Of a stretch of DNA of 57,353 nucleotides, positions 11,001 through 22,253 are shown in pieces. Source of the DNA: Ophioceras dolichostomum (taxonomy: Eukaryota > Ascomycota > Sordariomycetes > Magnaporthales > Ophioceraceae); assembly GCA_003049485.1 (NCBI GenBank), contig PYST01000213.1:9444-66796 (forward strand). Reading direction: 5' to 3'. The position numbers and the translations under genes were made by a program. Positions within the stretch are counted from its first letter, which is position 1. Each line of letters starts with the position of its first letter. The notes under the pieces were generated by a model, which was given only the letters and a program-made list of their open reading frames with translations, was not told where the DNA came from and ran no database searches.

Positions 11001-12925
11001 GGTTTCTTTTTTATTGATCTGTGCCTGCCTGCAAACTGGACCTGCGGTCTTGCTGCAACCTTTCGGAGGAAAACTTGGCAGGCAAGCAGGTTCTTGAACC
11101 TCAATGATGGCATCGAAGAGGAAGGACCCTTCGTTCCTGTCGAGTTCTCATTCTTCGCTGGGGTTTCCTACTGAACAAGAGGGGGAGACCCACTCTTAGG
11201 GTCCCATTGTGGCCCGGCCCACGCGGGGTTTTGGTGGGTGGTGTGAAGGTCCTGCCCCAGAACGGAAGCCAGTCAGCGGCGAGGAGAGAAGCTGTTCCAT
11301 TCGAGAGAATGGAGTGATGAAATCAAACCAGGAAGTCCAGCGGTCTAACCAGTTGGCGGCCAGACCGGACCTCTCCATAACTGCTTCTGCTAGCATCTCA
11401 TTCAGGCCATTCATCCAATCGAAAGCTTCGGGCGGCATGCTTGATCCATCATCCACCCCTCTCGCCGTCCTGCCGTTCAACCAACCACCTTTTGCCAGTG
11501 AAGCCGGGTTCCGCTCTTTGGCCTCGTCACAATGCAGCTTTCTGCAGCTTTCTGCCGCCCTTTTTTCGGGCCAGATAACCTGCAGCCAGAGGACAGGCAC
11601 AACAGGCACACAGCAGCTACGCCTAATTCCGCAAATATTGAAGCTAGTTAAGGGAGCTAAGAAGGGACTGGAGCCTCGAAAATTCGGAGCTTGTCGTCTT
11701 GGGCTGAAGAGCTGTGGCTTTTTTTTCTCTTTTTGATGTCCACCCTCCTACACGACCAATATGTGTTTCGGACGGAGGATTGGGGGTGATTGATAGCTTT
11801 CCCTCTCGTGACGCTGTTCGTTCTTCCCTTCGACGACTCATCTCATGTGGCTGCCCTCTCTCCAATTGTCTTGTTGGTCTAAGGCGCCGCTACTGCCAGG
11901 TAATCAATCATCAATGTGCGTCCCGGGACGCACTGGCTCTCGTATTGGAGGGGATGGCGTAGGGAATGGGATGGAATAAAGGGAGGGAGGTGATCAACAC
12001 CACCAACACCACCACCGAACCGACAGCCAGCCAGCAACAGACCAGCGGTGCAGATCGGTGACGGTGATGGCCGGGGGCAGTCCCATCCCCAATTGGCCAC
12101 TGCAGGCAGCTTGAAGCAACCCGGCTCGCCTGGCGTTGCCCGTCTGCAGCACAAAGTTGTGCATCGCCAGGATACGGAACACGCGTGATACTTCCAACCC
12201 TTGCCAAATCGCCTGCTTTTTGGATGTACCTGCTCGAATAATCGTTCCCCCTCGGCTTCCTTCTCTCATCTCGCTCTCATGTGAAGGACGGACGAGTGAA
12301 AAAGCGAGAAAGGCCCCCCTCCCTCTCCTCCCTTTCACTCCTCCCCGCCCCCTCTTTTTCTCTTTTTGTTACAGTTTTCGACCACTCTCTTCTCTCTCTC
12401 GCTTTTCGCTCTCACTTTTAAGAAGAACAAGAAAAAGGGACTGGAATTGTGCTGGAAGGAGAAAGAAAAAAAAATATCAAAAACTGCTACCGGAGATCGG
12501 AAAGCTGTCCTAGTCTCCGCTTGACATTGACTGGCTGGCCTGACCCTCTGCTGGTCTCTGCTGACATCCTCTCGGCGTTTTTCCCCATCGACTCCACCCA
12601 AAAGTATTGGCGTTCGTTTCTCAGGCGCACGCCGGCCGGCACACACATCCATCTGCCTACCTCGCTCTCGGTCACTTTTCCACCAGTCCACCGATCTCAA
12701 CTTTTTAGTTTCCTTCCTCTTTCATCCATACACACACGCACGCGATCCGTTAGTGTTCATTCGTTTTTTGCTCGCATCCGCAGTCTTTTTTTCTGGTTGT
12801 TGTAGTCATCACCACCGCCATCATCAGTCATCATCACTCGTTGCGTTGCCCCCGTCGACTTATACAATAACAGCAGCATTCCTCCACACCACAACAAACA
12901 AAGGACAGCAAACCGAACCGCCACC
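8009..12925. other. Gene-poor stretch and long CFEM leader
   Basis: I see no supportable gene in 4.9 kb. Frames of 80-170 codons exist on both strands but have no recognisable composition, homology or splice logic. A GGGTAATCACAG block at 8463 recalls the duplicated flank of copy 2 (3196) but is too short to rely on. From about 12,340 to 12,900 the plus strand is strongly C/T-rich with poly-purine interruptions, as is common in promoters and 5' leaders of fungal genes, and it leads directly to the CFEM start codon. Confidence 0.45.
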
Positions 12926-13587
12926 ATGAAGTTCTCCGTCCTCACCACCGTCGGCGCCCTCGCCTCTGTGACGGCCGCCCAGGACTGCATCTCGATCGCC
13001 CTGACCGCGATCCCCAGCTGCGCCCAGCCCTGTGTCCTGGCCAGCGCGCCCGGCATCGGCTGCGGCGGCACTGACTTCGCGTGCATGTGCGAGAAGCAGG
13101 CCGCCCTCATGGCCGCCGTCGAGCCTTGCGTCGCCACCGCTTGCCCGTCCGCTTCGGCGCAGGCCGTCATTGATGGCGCCGCTGCTGGTAAGGGATTTTC
13201 TCTTCCTTTGTTTTCCTCCCCACCTGTTGCTCAGTCACTCGATCACTTGGGTCGGGGGTGAACTGGCCCAGAAAGTCGCCCTAGACCCGAGTAGACAGAG
13301 AGGATTGATGGAGGCGGAATGGGATGGGAGGGAGGGAATCATTGTGTCGAACTGGAACTGGAACTCAACTAACCTCGTCTCACCGCCGATGGCCGACAGT
13401 CTGCTCGTGCGCTGCTACGGCTGTGCCCACCAACACGGCCGCCGGCACCGTTGCGCCGTCCGGCACCGTCACCAAGCCGCCCACCACCGTGCCCACCGCT
13501 GCTGCCAACCGCCCTGTCATGAACAAGGAGCTCGGCATCGCGGCCGGTGTGCTCGGCGGCACCCTCCTCCTCGCCCTGGCGCTGTAA
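12926..13587 (+). CDS. CFEM-domain, probably GPI-anchored secreted protein
   Basis: Exon 1 is 12926-13187 and exon 2 is 13400-13587, separated by a 212-bp intron (GTAAGG..ACAG); the product is 149 residues. The ATG has a strong context (GCCACCATGA). Residues 1-18 form a signal peptide ending in AAQ. The next 65 residues hold eight cysteines in the CFEM pattern (DCISIAL, PSCAQPC, GIGCGG, DFACMC, EPC, TACP). A Thr/Pro-rich linker follows, then a short charged patch (NKE) and a C-terminal hydrophobic tail (GVLGGTLLLALAL) typical of GPI-anchor signals. CFEM proteins act at the fungal cell wall or plasma membrane, some in haem and iron uptake and some in surface or host interactions; which applies here cannot be told. 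The FAS1 protein at 53.9-55.5 kb is a second predicted GPI protein in the window. Confidence 0.9.
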
Positions 13588-16500
13588 ATGGCGCCAACTC
13601 GGCGGGAGGCGCGTCGCCGCTTCCGGGGTCATTGAGTCGCGACGACACGGGACCGGGCTGACCCGACCTGTTTTCGCGCTCTTTGTGTGTGCGATCGCCC
13701 GGCACGCACCTCTTCCTTCACTCCTCTACTGTCATTGATGATGACGATCTGTGGCGTGCTGGCTGGAGGTGCGTTGTTGGGTTGGTTACGTGTGCGCGTG
13801 AGAGATTTGTGTTGTTGTTGTTGATGTCGTGTTTGCGCTGGGCATGCGTGTGCGTAGCATCTGCCATTGCTGGAGGGCCTCTCTTTTCTTCCTGCGAAGG
13901 AGGGGAAGGCCGAGGAACGAGACCAAGATCGTGAAAGGGGGGCAGGCAAGAAGAGGAGGAGAGGGGGAAAGGAATAGAGAAAGAGAGGAGGAGGGAGGAG
14001 AGCGAAGAAATGGGATACACGGATGGGGCGGCGGGCCGGGAGGCTTTGTGGTCTTGATTGACAACGAGCCGCCAACTACGCCACCACCCCTGCCTTATAT
14101 TACGGAATGAGCCGCCTTAGCCCGTCTTCTAAAGGGACGGGTCGGGCCTGGCACGCCTTCATCGTCATCATCGCCATCATCCTCGACATTATCATCATCG
14201 TTTTTTATTATCATTCACTTTACCCAGATCCGCACCATCCAACCACCGATGCCCGACCACCGACCACGACACCCGACCGCGACAGATTCGTCCCGTTCAT
14301 GACAAGGCGACAACTCATCAAACCTTTGTTTGCCAACAAGAATTCGGACGCCCCTTCCCCTCTCCTGCTGCTGCTGCTGCTGTTGGAGCGTTGACGCTGC
14401 GGCACGGGTAGGGAAAACACAAGTCCCGAGTCGAACTTGGGGACGGGACGAGAGGAACATGGGACAGACAACTGAATGAACCAGACACAAAATCTTCGTC
14501 CTGTGGACGACGGTAAGCATCGTGACGATCCTTTTTTTCAAACTTTATCGGGTGCGGGTGCGGGTTCGGATCTGGGCTTTAATTCGACGACAACGCCGCT
14601 GGCAATTTGCTCGATTGTTTCCTCTCATCGCAATTGCCTTTGGTTTGTAGATACCTTTTAATACTTGATGATTACTGTCGCTCTTGAATCTCTTTATCTT
14701 TTTCCCTCCATCATATCTATCTGTTCTAGCGCCGGCCTGTGATGGTAATGGTGATGAATCCATGGTCTGCCGGTCGGTCGCTCGGTCGTTTGCCCAATTG
14801 TTGAGAAGGCGTCAGCATCGTTTGGCTCGGTGGCGCCGAAGCGCACTGCTGTGCGCTGTGCGTTGGCCGCCGTCCCACCAACTAGGTCCTCCCGAGCTTC
14901 ATTTGGGCTTCCGGGCCATGCAGCAACCGAAAGGTGAGCACATGGAATCATCGAATAGGAAAGAGGACGAAGAGAGCCAGAGCGTCAATTCCCCCACGTG
15001 GCGCTAGCTGGCTGTTGTGGCCTAGAAGAACTCAAATTCGTTCCGGTCTGCTTCCGCGCCACCACTTTTCTATCTTCTCTCCCTCTCTTTCTTTAGCGTT
15101 CGCAGGTCGCCGTCCGTTTTCACCTTCTTGTGCCCTTTGCTTTGATGCGTCCCTCTGCCTGCTGAGAATTGAGGAGATCCACGGTCCTCATCAATTCCGA
15201 CCTGGTGGAATTGCTGGGATCCGAGCAAGAGCTCCCACGCTCCACCGGTGCCATGCCTTATCGGGCTGGTTCAGCCTAGCAAGGCAAGCGGAGAACAAAA
15301 TCACGGAGTAAACCAGTGATAGATAGGAAGGAACGAACTTCTGGGCTGCGATAGGGCTGGCGTTTGAATGCCGAGTGGGGAACAGAGGATAGGTCTTATT
15401 GAGGATCAGATTAGGCGGTAATTTTGATGTTTCTCTCATCAACCTTGTTCCCAGCTGAACGTCTCTGAACGTGGCCCAGTGAAGCAACCGAAGCGCACCG
15501 GAAAGAAGAATTTGTGTCGGACTGGATCCAGTCATCACCGCCAGGGCGGACCGGGAGCCGTCAGCTTTCCATCAACAATCCCTTCTTCCATCCCTTCGCT
15601 ATCATCCACCAGTAACTGGATCGGCGATATCCACCTGACCTTACCCCCTTTGTCGCCTGCTTTAAAACGAAAAGGGATGAACGTCCGTCTGATGATGATG
15701 ATGAGAGACGGCAGAGATAACCAAGCAAGAAGAAGGAACAGGCTGGCCCAGAACAAGTCAAAATCTGACACGTCAATGCACCCATCGTTAAGTCTCATTA
15801 GTCTCCATCTCTGATGATCTGCATAAACCCTATGTACAGCACGAATCCATCCTCCCAACACCGTGATTCCAACGCGCCCAAGCTGTCGAGAAACGAGCTC
15901 GCACTGGCGATTGGTCCACCCATAGCGTTATTATTCCTTGTATTACCAAAGCTTGGATGGGGTCGGGATTTAGGGCCGGGACTGGGCAGTGATGAGGGAG
16001 GACTTGCGGGGATGGGCGGCAGTGGCTGCGGCGCCGACATGTGCCACGATGGCGCTCGCTGTCTGTCACTGTCAGTTGGTGTTGGCCTTATTGTCGGAAC
16101 CTATAGCGACCCGACCGAAGGGATGCGAAATCTGCAGCTGGCCCCAATGAGAAACGTGTGCGGTAGGTAGTTACCCAGGGGCGGTGGGTGTGGTGTGTGA
16201 GGCTGAGTTCATTTTTAGCTTGGGCTTACGCATGCCCGCTGCGGAACCTTTTTTTTTCCCTTTTTTGATGCTGTGCTGTGGGACTTGACACTACCTCAAA
16301 TAGGCTGGGCAGGGCTGGGATGGGCTGGGATGGGCTGGGATTCATGGGGAAACGGACGCAGCCAACTCAATAAAAAATGATGTTGCAACCGACAAGCCGC
16401 GAACGTGGCTGCTGGCATCCCTTTCTCCGAGCAGCTGGGTGGGAGAGCGAGGGTTGGGTTATAACTTATATCTGACGCTGACCTACATACATCCAGTAGC

Positions 16501-16744
16501 GCCCTCCCCCTGGCTTTGGTTCTATCTTACATATCTATGAGCATTTTCACTCAGACACCATCGCTGACTCTTTTCTTCTTTCCTCTCTAACAAAGCCGTC
16601 CTCCCTTAACGTTCGATGCGTCGTCTAACTACTCGCTTCCCGCTTTCGATACGTTTCTGCTGCCTCAGATCCCCCTACCACCCCACCCGTACCTACCATC
16701 ACAGACCTCCTAGTACCGGCCGGCCCTTACCTACCAACCACAAG
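13588..16744. other. Intergenic, no confident gene
   Basis: No supportable coding region. Simple repeats are present: six CTG units at 14365-14382 and about four 10-bp GGCTGGGATG units at 16303-16341. An upstream ATG at 16616 is in frame with the 2EXR gene, but the Arg/Pro-rich 43-residue extension it would add looks like leader sequence. Confidence 0.45.
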
Positions 16745-18229
16745 ATGGCCACCATGTCTGAGACCAGCCAGAACGGCAGGACCTTCCCCCAGTTCTCCCT
16801 CCTCCCACCCGAGATCCAGCTTCAGATCTGGGAAGACGCCTGCGACGGCCCAGCCATGCACGTCTTTGACGTCTGTCTGCCCACCGAGCAGGGCAGACTC
16901 AGGGGCAGGAAGGCATTCACGTCATCCACCATCTCCTCTTCACCCGAGTCCTCCTCGAGCACCGCTCCCCTCCCAGAAGAAGCAGAGAAGCGCTGGGCCA
17001 AGAGCAAGCGGACCGTCTTCCTCGACGCCGCACTCAACGGCGGTGACAACGACGATGCCTCTTCTTCTTCCCCTTCAACCTCTCCTACTACGACATGTCG
17101 TCCTTCCTCTAGATCCGACCCATCCATGTACAAATTCCGCAATGCGACCCAACTAGCCTGCCAAGGCTCATCGACCGTCGCTCACCCAGACATTCTTCAG
17201 TCTGCTTCAAAGAAGGATGAAGATGGGAACACCGCTATCGCCACAGCCGCCGCCGAAACCAAAACCGTCGACAGCTACGCCGTCAACTCCGTCTATCTCC
17301 CCGGCCCAGACCGCACAGTGCACTACGACAACGCGACCGACGTTCTGCACCTCCGCTTCGGCGGGCGGGACGGCGCCGCGCTGGGACCCAGTCGGGAAGC
17401 CATCTACGGCGGCGGTAACGAGCCTATTATGGTCGTAGGGGGCGGAAGTGGATGCACTCAAGCCCAGGGGGAGCTCGACGTCGACACATGCAGCAAAGGA
17501 GAAGAAGAAGCTCAGGCGGTTCAGGAGGTTCGACATGAGGAAGGAGAGGAAGACGAAGAAAACGCCGGCCTCCGCGGCGTGCTCGAGTCCATCTGGTCGG
17601 CCGAGGCGGCCGCTACCATCTCAGCGGCTAGACGGATCGCGCTGTCTGTCTCGGACACGTGGACGGAAGAGGGCGACGCCGCGCTGGCTATGGAGGAGGT
17701 GATGCACTTGGCCTGCGTTTTGCAGAAGGATCTGGAGGTGCTTTACCTTGTGGTCGACTCGGGTTCATCCTCCTCCCCGAACTCCAACTCCAACTCCGAC
17801 TCCAACTCCAACTCTGCTTCCAGCTCTACCTCTGCCTCTGCCTCGACTAGCACAGACTCCGAAGCAGAAGACACTATCACACCCAAGATGACAACGACCA
17901 CGATCACCGCCCCCACCACCACAAGGACCAGAGCCAGGGCAAGAGACCTACAGACCCGCGGCGGTGAGCTAGACCTCGAGCTACACGGCGAGTGCGGCGA
18001 CGATGAGATGGCTCGCAAAGCGGACGTGATCAGGGGCGTCGGCACGACCTACACGGAGGTGTTCGACCTCGAGGAGCTGGGGTGGACGGCGGAACATCCG
18101 ACGTACGTGTTCGCAAGGATCCTGGACGAGGCTGTGCGGAGCCAGCAGGGTAGCTGGGCTAGCTGTGGGGGGAAGGAGGTGTGGAGGGGCGTCAGGGTTT
18201 TGGTTGCTGAGGATGAGGATATGGCTTGA
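16745..18229 (+). CDS. 2EXR-domain protein
   Basis: Single-exon gene; from the ATG at 16745 it encodes 494 residues. Residues 14-32 (FPQFSLLPPEIQLQIWEDA) match the 2EXR signature F-x-LPxExRxxIW found in large families of fungal proteins of mostly unknown role, often near F-box-like proteins. The body contains Ser/Thr- and Glu-rich low-complexity stretches, including an SNSNSDSNSNSASSS-type tract around residues 340-375, and a conserved-looking C-terminus (YTEVFDLEELGW.. EVWRGVRVLVAEDED). I prefer 16745 over the upstream in-frame ATG at 16616 because the context there (AAGATGGCC) is better and the 2EXR motif then sits close to the N-terminus, as is usual. No catalytic motif is visible; a protein-interaction role is inferred only from the family. 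Confidence 0.8.
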   Translation: MATMSETSQNGRTFPQFSLLPPEIQLQIWEDACDGPAMHVFDVCLPTEQGRLRGRKAFTSSTISSSPESSSSTAPLPEEAEKRWAKSKRTVFLDAALNGGDNDDASSSSPSTSPTTTCRPSSRSDPSMYKFRNATQLACQGSSTVAHPDILQSASKKDEDGNTAIATAAAETKTVDSYAVNSVYLPGPDRTVHYDNATDVLHLRFGGRDGAALGPSREAIYGGGNEPIMVVGGGSGCTQAQGELDVDTCSKGEEEAQAVQEVRHEEGEEDEENAGLRGVLESIWSAEAAATISAARRIALSVSDTWTEEGDAALAMEEVMHLACVLQKDLEVLYLVVDSGSSSSPNSNSNSDSNSNSASSSTSASASTSTDSEAEDTITPKMTTTTITAPTTTRTRARARDLQTRGGELDLELHGECGDDEMARKADVIRGVGTTYTEVFDLEELGWTAEHPTYVFARILDEAVRSQQGSWASCGGKEVWRGVRVLVAEDEDMA

Positions 18230-19071
18230 GAGGTTGAGACTTGAGGCTTGAAGGTTGAGACGGCGAGGCATGAGGTTTGAGGAGAGACTGCTGGGCTCTA
18301 GGTTGGCAAGGTTGTTTTGTTGAGCTTAAGATCGTTGAGCAAGATCGGAGTCACATGGATTTCGAGGGAGTCTCGTAGAATGACATGGGAAAGGTAATTA
18401 TTGGGGAGAACTTGACTTCGCGGGAACATTAATGTGATATTAGGCTCGGTGGGCTTACGTTTGTATAGGGTTTCGGACCTTGTGGACTAGGCTAGTCGCT
18501 GACGTGCTCAGCACCATCCCGTATGGACATTCAAGCACGTATTATGTCAGACCGTACCTATTCGGAGCCATGAGATTGCGTGTTATAGACCAGAGAGGGG
18601 ACTTGAGCTGAGCGGGCCCTCCTCGGTGTACATGGTTATCCTAGCCTAGGAAGTCCCTACCGACTTCGTTCGCTACAGGCTTCACGCTGACGTACCGAGG
18701 GGTTAAAACTTAAAAGCGAGCCTCACACTGAACTTGCCTCGCATTCCTAAACTTCCTCTCACTTATCAATCGGTTCTAAGTGCACCCCATGAGCGTTACC
18801 CCCCACTCTTGGGTTTATGGCGTACCTGTGTAAGATGATGAAAGGGATAAGTTGATAGTGGGCTTACTGGTTTACCATTCTCATCGGCACGAAGTAGCGG
18901 GCTTCTCGTGGCTTTCTCTTTGAAGCACCAAGTACCCTTCAGCCACTGCTGGAAGTACCAGTGGCCATATATATGGCTGTAGTGGAGGGCAATTGCCCTA
19001 TTAGTAAGGGGTTGTTGGAATACGAGTCCAAGGTCTGATATGGCTCGTCGAAATAAGGTAATTACAGGAAG
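18230..19071. other. Convergent intergenic region
   Basis: Holds the 3' ends of the 2EXR gene (+) and the membrane-protein gene (-). No gene or repeat is recognised. Confidence 0.5.
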
Positions 19072-20836
19072 TCAAACCTCCAACTTCGGCTCCTTCAGCT
19101 TGACTGGCTCAGGGGCGTCCCCTATGACAGTCATGTCGGAGTCTCGCCGTATCAGCGGTCCCCCGGGAACCCTCTCCCCGCTACTACTGCTACTGCCAGT
19201 GCTGCTACTGCTGAAGGTCGAGAGATCGGTGTTTCTCCTCGTGAGAACCCCTTCCTCCTGCCCGTCAACATCGTCATCATCTTCGCCCGATTCTATTCTT
19301 CTCCCTTCCTCTGCCACCTGACTGTTTACCGACTCCTCGGCCTCGGCCTCGCCCCCGGCGTCTTCAGGAACTACGAGTGGTGGAAGAGCCGCCACCCATG
19401 GCAAGGGGAGGTAGTCTGCTAGTGATTTTTCTATGCCAGCTGCATAATCGAGAAGGTCCCGTATCTGTCAGGAAGGAATCTGTCTATCTATCGGGCTGCC
19501 TGCTTGTAAAGCATCTCCGGTTTGGGGAAGGGGGTGGCGGGAGGTGCGAGGGGATCGGAGCTAGGATATAACACTCACAGAACAGAAAATAGATCATCTT
19601 CGCAATACTCGGCACCCACGTAGCAACAGCCAGATACTGCCCAATGCTCCACGTATTCTCGTCCTCAAAATTGCTCCTCCCCTGGTTCATCACGATCATA
19701 TACACGAATATCCCACCAGCCCCAAAAAACGACTGCGTAAACCTCAACTTGCTGACTAGCCCCCTCGTGGCGTACTCCCCCTTCCGGCCGACCCTATGCG
19801 GGAACAGGCGCGAGGAGATGACGTCCATCGGCAGGAAGGTCGCAAGCAGCGCCAGCCCGAAGTACACGGCCGACAGGAGGTCGAACAGCGCCCTCCCGTT
19901 GTGCCACCACGACGACGACGACGGCTTCACACAGCTCTCGTCCCAGAACGTCGTCGGGTACAGCCAGTACAGCGCGCGCATGACGAACACGGCCAGCGAC
20001 AGGGCGCACATGGCGTAGAAGAACAGCCGCGTGTGCAGGCGGGGGCGCGCGAGCTCGTGCCGGATGTGCCAGAGCGTCATCACCGATAAGGCGGCGAAGG
20101 TGCAGCTCGTCTGGGCGAAGGTGACTTCGTAGCGCGTCGTCGTGCCGCTCCCCGACCCGTCTGAGGAGGACGAGTCCATGCCGTAGCCGGACTGGTAGGA
20201 TAAGGTGGCAACGTGTAGCGAGATGCTGAACACTAGCGCGCCGTCGAAGACGTCGTCTATCGTCGCGCGCAGGGCGCCGCAGATCTTGGCGGCCACGAGA
20301 CGCCGCTTTCGGGCCGTGGGGGGCGGAGGCGTCAGGCAGTCGTGGTGCCACAGCCCCTGGTGCGCGGGGCCGGGCGAGTGCACCAATGCAAAAAACCAGA
20401 AGGCCACCACCAGGATGGCGAGCATCGCGTTCGCGACGGTGACGCCGATGCCGGCGATGTCGGCCTCGCCTATGCCCGTGGTGCTGGAGCAGGCGCGCTG
20501 CATGCAGAGGGTGGCGACGCGCTTGAAGAAGGCGGTGGCGGCTGCTCGGTCGGTAGCGAGGGAGATCTGCCACCAGAGGACGAGGTCGGACGCCGTTGCG
20601 GTGTCGAGGGGCGGGGGCAGCTGGGTGTGGTTGAAGAGGCCTAGGATCGCGAGGAGGCCGATGTCGATCATGGCCGGGTTGGAGGCGTTGATCTCGGCGT
20701 CGGAGAGGGGCGCCAGGAGGTTCGCGACGTGGCCGCAGTTTGTGGTGAGGGTTGTGGGGAGCGGGAGGGAGGTGAGGTTGAAGCTTGCGAGGATAGGTGG
20801 GAGGAGGAGGAGGTTTGGAGCCGCCGTTGACGCCAT
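19072..20836 (-). CDS. Multi-pass membrane protein, unknown function
   Basis: Exon 1 is 20836-19579 and exon 2 is 19439-19072; the 139-bp intron (GTGAGT..GCAG) joins in frame to give 541 residues. A roughly 120-residue N-terminal region with several cysteines and N-x-T sites precedes about seven hydrophobic helices: near IAGIGVTVANAMLAILVVAF, DGALVFSISLHVATLSY, CTFAALSVMTLWHI, RLFFYAMCALSLAVFVMRALY, LLSAVYFGLALLATF, GAGGIFVYMIVM and AVATWVPSIAKMIYFLFC. The second exon is a soluble acidic/Ser-rich tail. The layout resembles fungal seven-helix receptor-like proteins with an extracellular N-terminus, but no family signature is certain. An alternative ATG at 20890 would add 18 residues; 20836 has the better context (ACGATGG). 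Confidence 0.75.
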
Positions 20837-22253
20837 CGTTTGCGAGCTGGCTGGCTGGCTGGCTGGCTGCCAGCTCCGCTCTTCTACCAAGGTAGCTACG
20901 AGCGAGCTTGACGGTCTCCGTCTTGATAGGGCTGCCTGCCTGCCTGCCGTCGAGAAGTCTTTCTCTTCTCGAGTTGTGGCTTAGGGCAGCCTCCTTGGTT
21001 TAGTATGCACCTTCGACGCTGCGACGGACATTGGAGAGCCCCGGGATGAAGAGAAGGAGGGGTGGCTTGCGTCGCCTTTCATCAACGTGATTATCATTGT
21101 CATATCTCCAGCCGTCGAGCGCGATACGTGCCGGCGGCCATTGTGCAGGGGTGACCAAGAAACAACAAGCGGAGTCTTCGTGTTGAGCCCGATCGGTTTG
21201 GATCACGGCGCCTTTCGCATGTCTGTCATCTCGTGTGTGTGTCCCGGCCTGGTGCGGGGGGAGAAGGAGAAGGCGAGGCCCGATATGAGGTCCAGTTCAT
21301 GGTTCATCTACTCGCTAAGGCGACGAATGACGGATGGGTGGATAACTCGTTTCGTCTCGCGGGGAAGACAGACATCCATAGCTGTCTCTGGTAGTATCTG
21401 CCATGTGGCATTCCTTGCCTGCTCGGGTCCCGCCAGGATGATCCCGATCTATGTACAGGGAGATATGAGGGGAGGAGGGGAGAAGGGAAGGATGCGTCGG
21501 GGTAGGGCCGGGAGAGCTAGAGCTGGAGCTAGACCGGACAGACTCTACGCGGATTGGCTCTGTATCGGTAATTGGGGAAGTTCGAATATTGCGAAGGATT
21601 CGGTTCGCGTGGAGAACTGCGTGCAGGCATCTTGTCGAGTGACACTTCCGGGGTTGGATCCGGCTAATACCACATTCGGGCCTAATAAAAGAAAGGAAAG
21701 TCGACATCAATGGTTTCCGGCGAGCGGGATACAGTGGTTCTCTCTCCGGCTATTCAGTGACAGTGGTGCATGTGAATCCATTGATGGGGTTGTAAACGGT
21801 CGGGCTTGTCTGGTGCGATGTAACGGCGGAACAATGCTGTCGGGTAGCCGTTCCAGCGGGAAGCTGATGTGCTTCTCCAGAGAGAACGGCTGCGAATGAG
21901 GGGCAAAGACGGCACGACGGGAAGGGAGGAGGGTCGAGACCTCGTCGCTCGTGTATTCCTCCTCGGAGGTGATATCTCTTGGCTAAGTCTGTAGGGCGAG
22001 GAGATGGATGCAGTGGATTTCCCGGTCGTTGGGGTACATTCACGGTGGGCATTCATGGTCGGCATCCAGTGGTGAGTGATGACTGATGATTTTCAGTATT
22101 GTTACAGCTAGCGACGATTACCTTCCTACTATTATTACGATGACCATGAGAGGTCACTGAGAAGCCAACTTGGCTCGGTTACCATCCGTCAAGGCACCTA
22201 AAACAACCTGTAATGATCTCTTCCAAATGCTCGACTCTCTTTTCTCAAACCGC
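20837..22253. other. Intergenic, no confident gene
   Basis: Frames here (the longest is 270 codons on the plus strand from 21087) have no recognisable domain or composition, and I leave them out. A GGCT(GGCT)n stretch lies at 20848-20867, just upstream of the membrane-protein start. Confidence 0.45.

Noticed and set aside
16303..16341. Short tandem GGCTGGGATG repeats as a possible CRISPR or binding-site array
   Set aside because: About four adjacent 10-bp units without spacers, in a eukaryotic genome; a simple minisatellite.
16616..16744. Upstream in-frame ATG extending the 2EXR protein by 43 residues
   Set aside because: The extension is Arg/His/Pro-rich leader-like sequence, and the ATG at 16745 has better context and places the domain normally.
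19794..20573. 259-codon frames on both strands over the membrane-protein gene
   Set aside because: Shadows in a GC-rich coding region; only the 541-residue spliced frame shows coherent hydrophobic helices.
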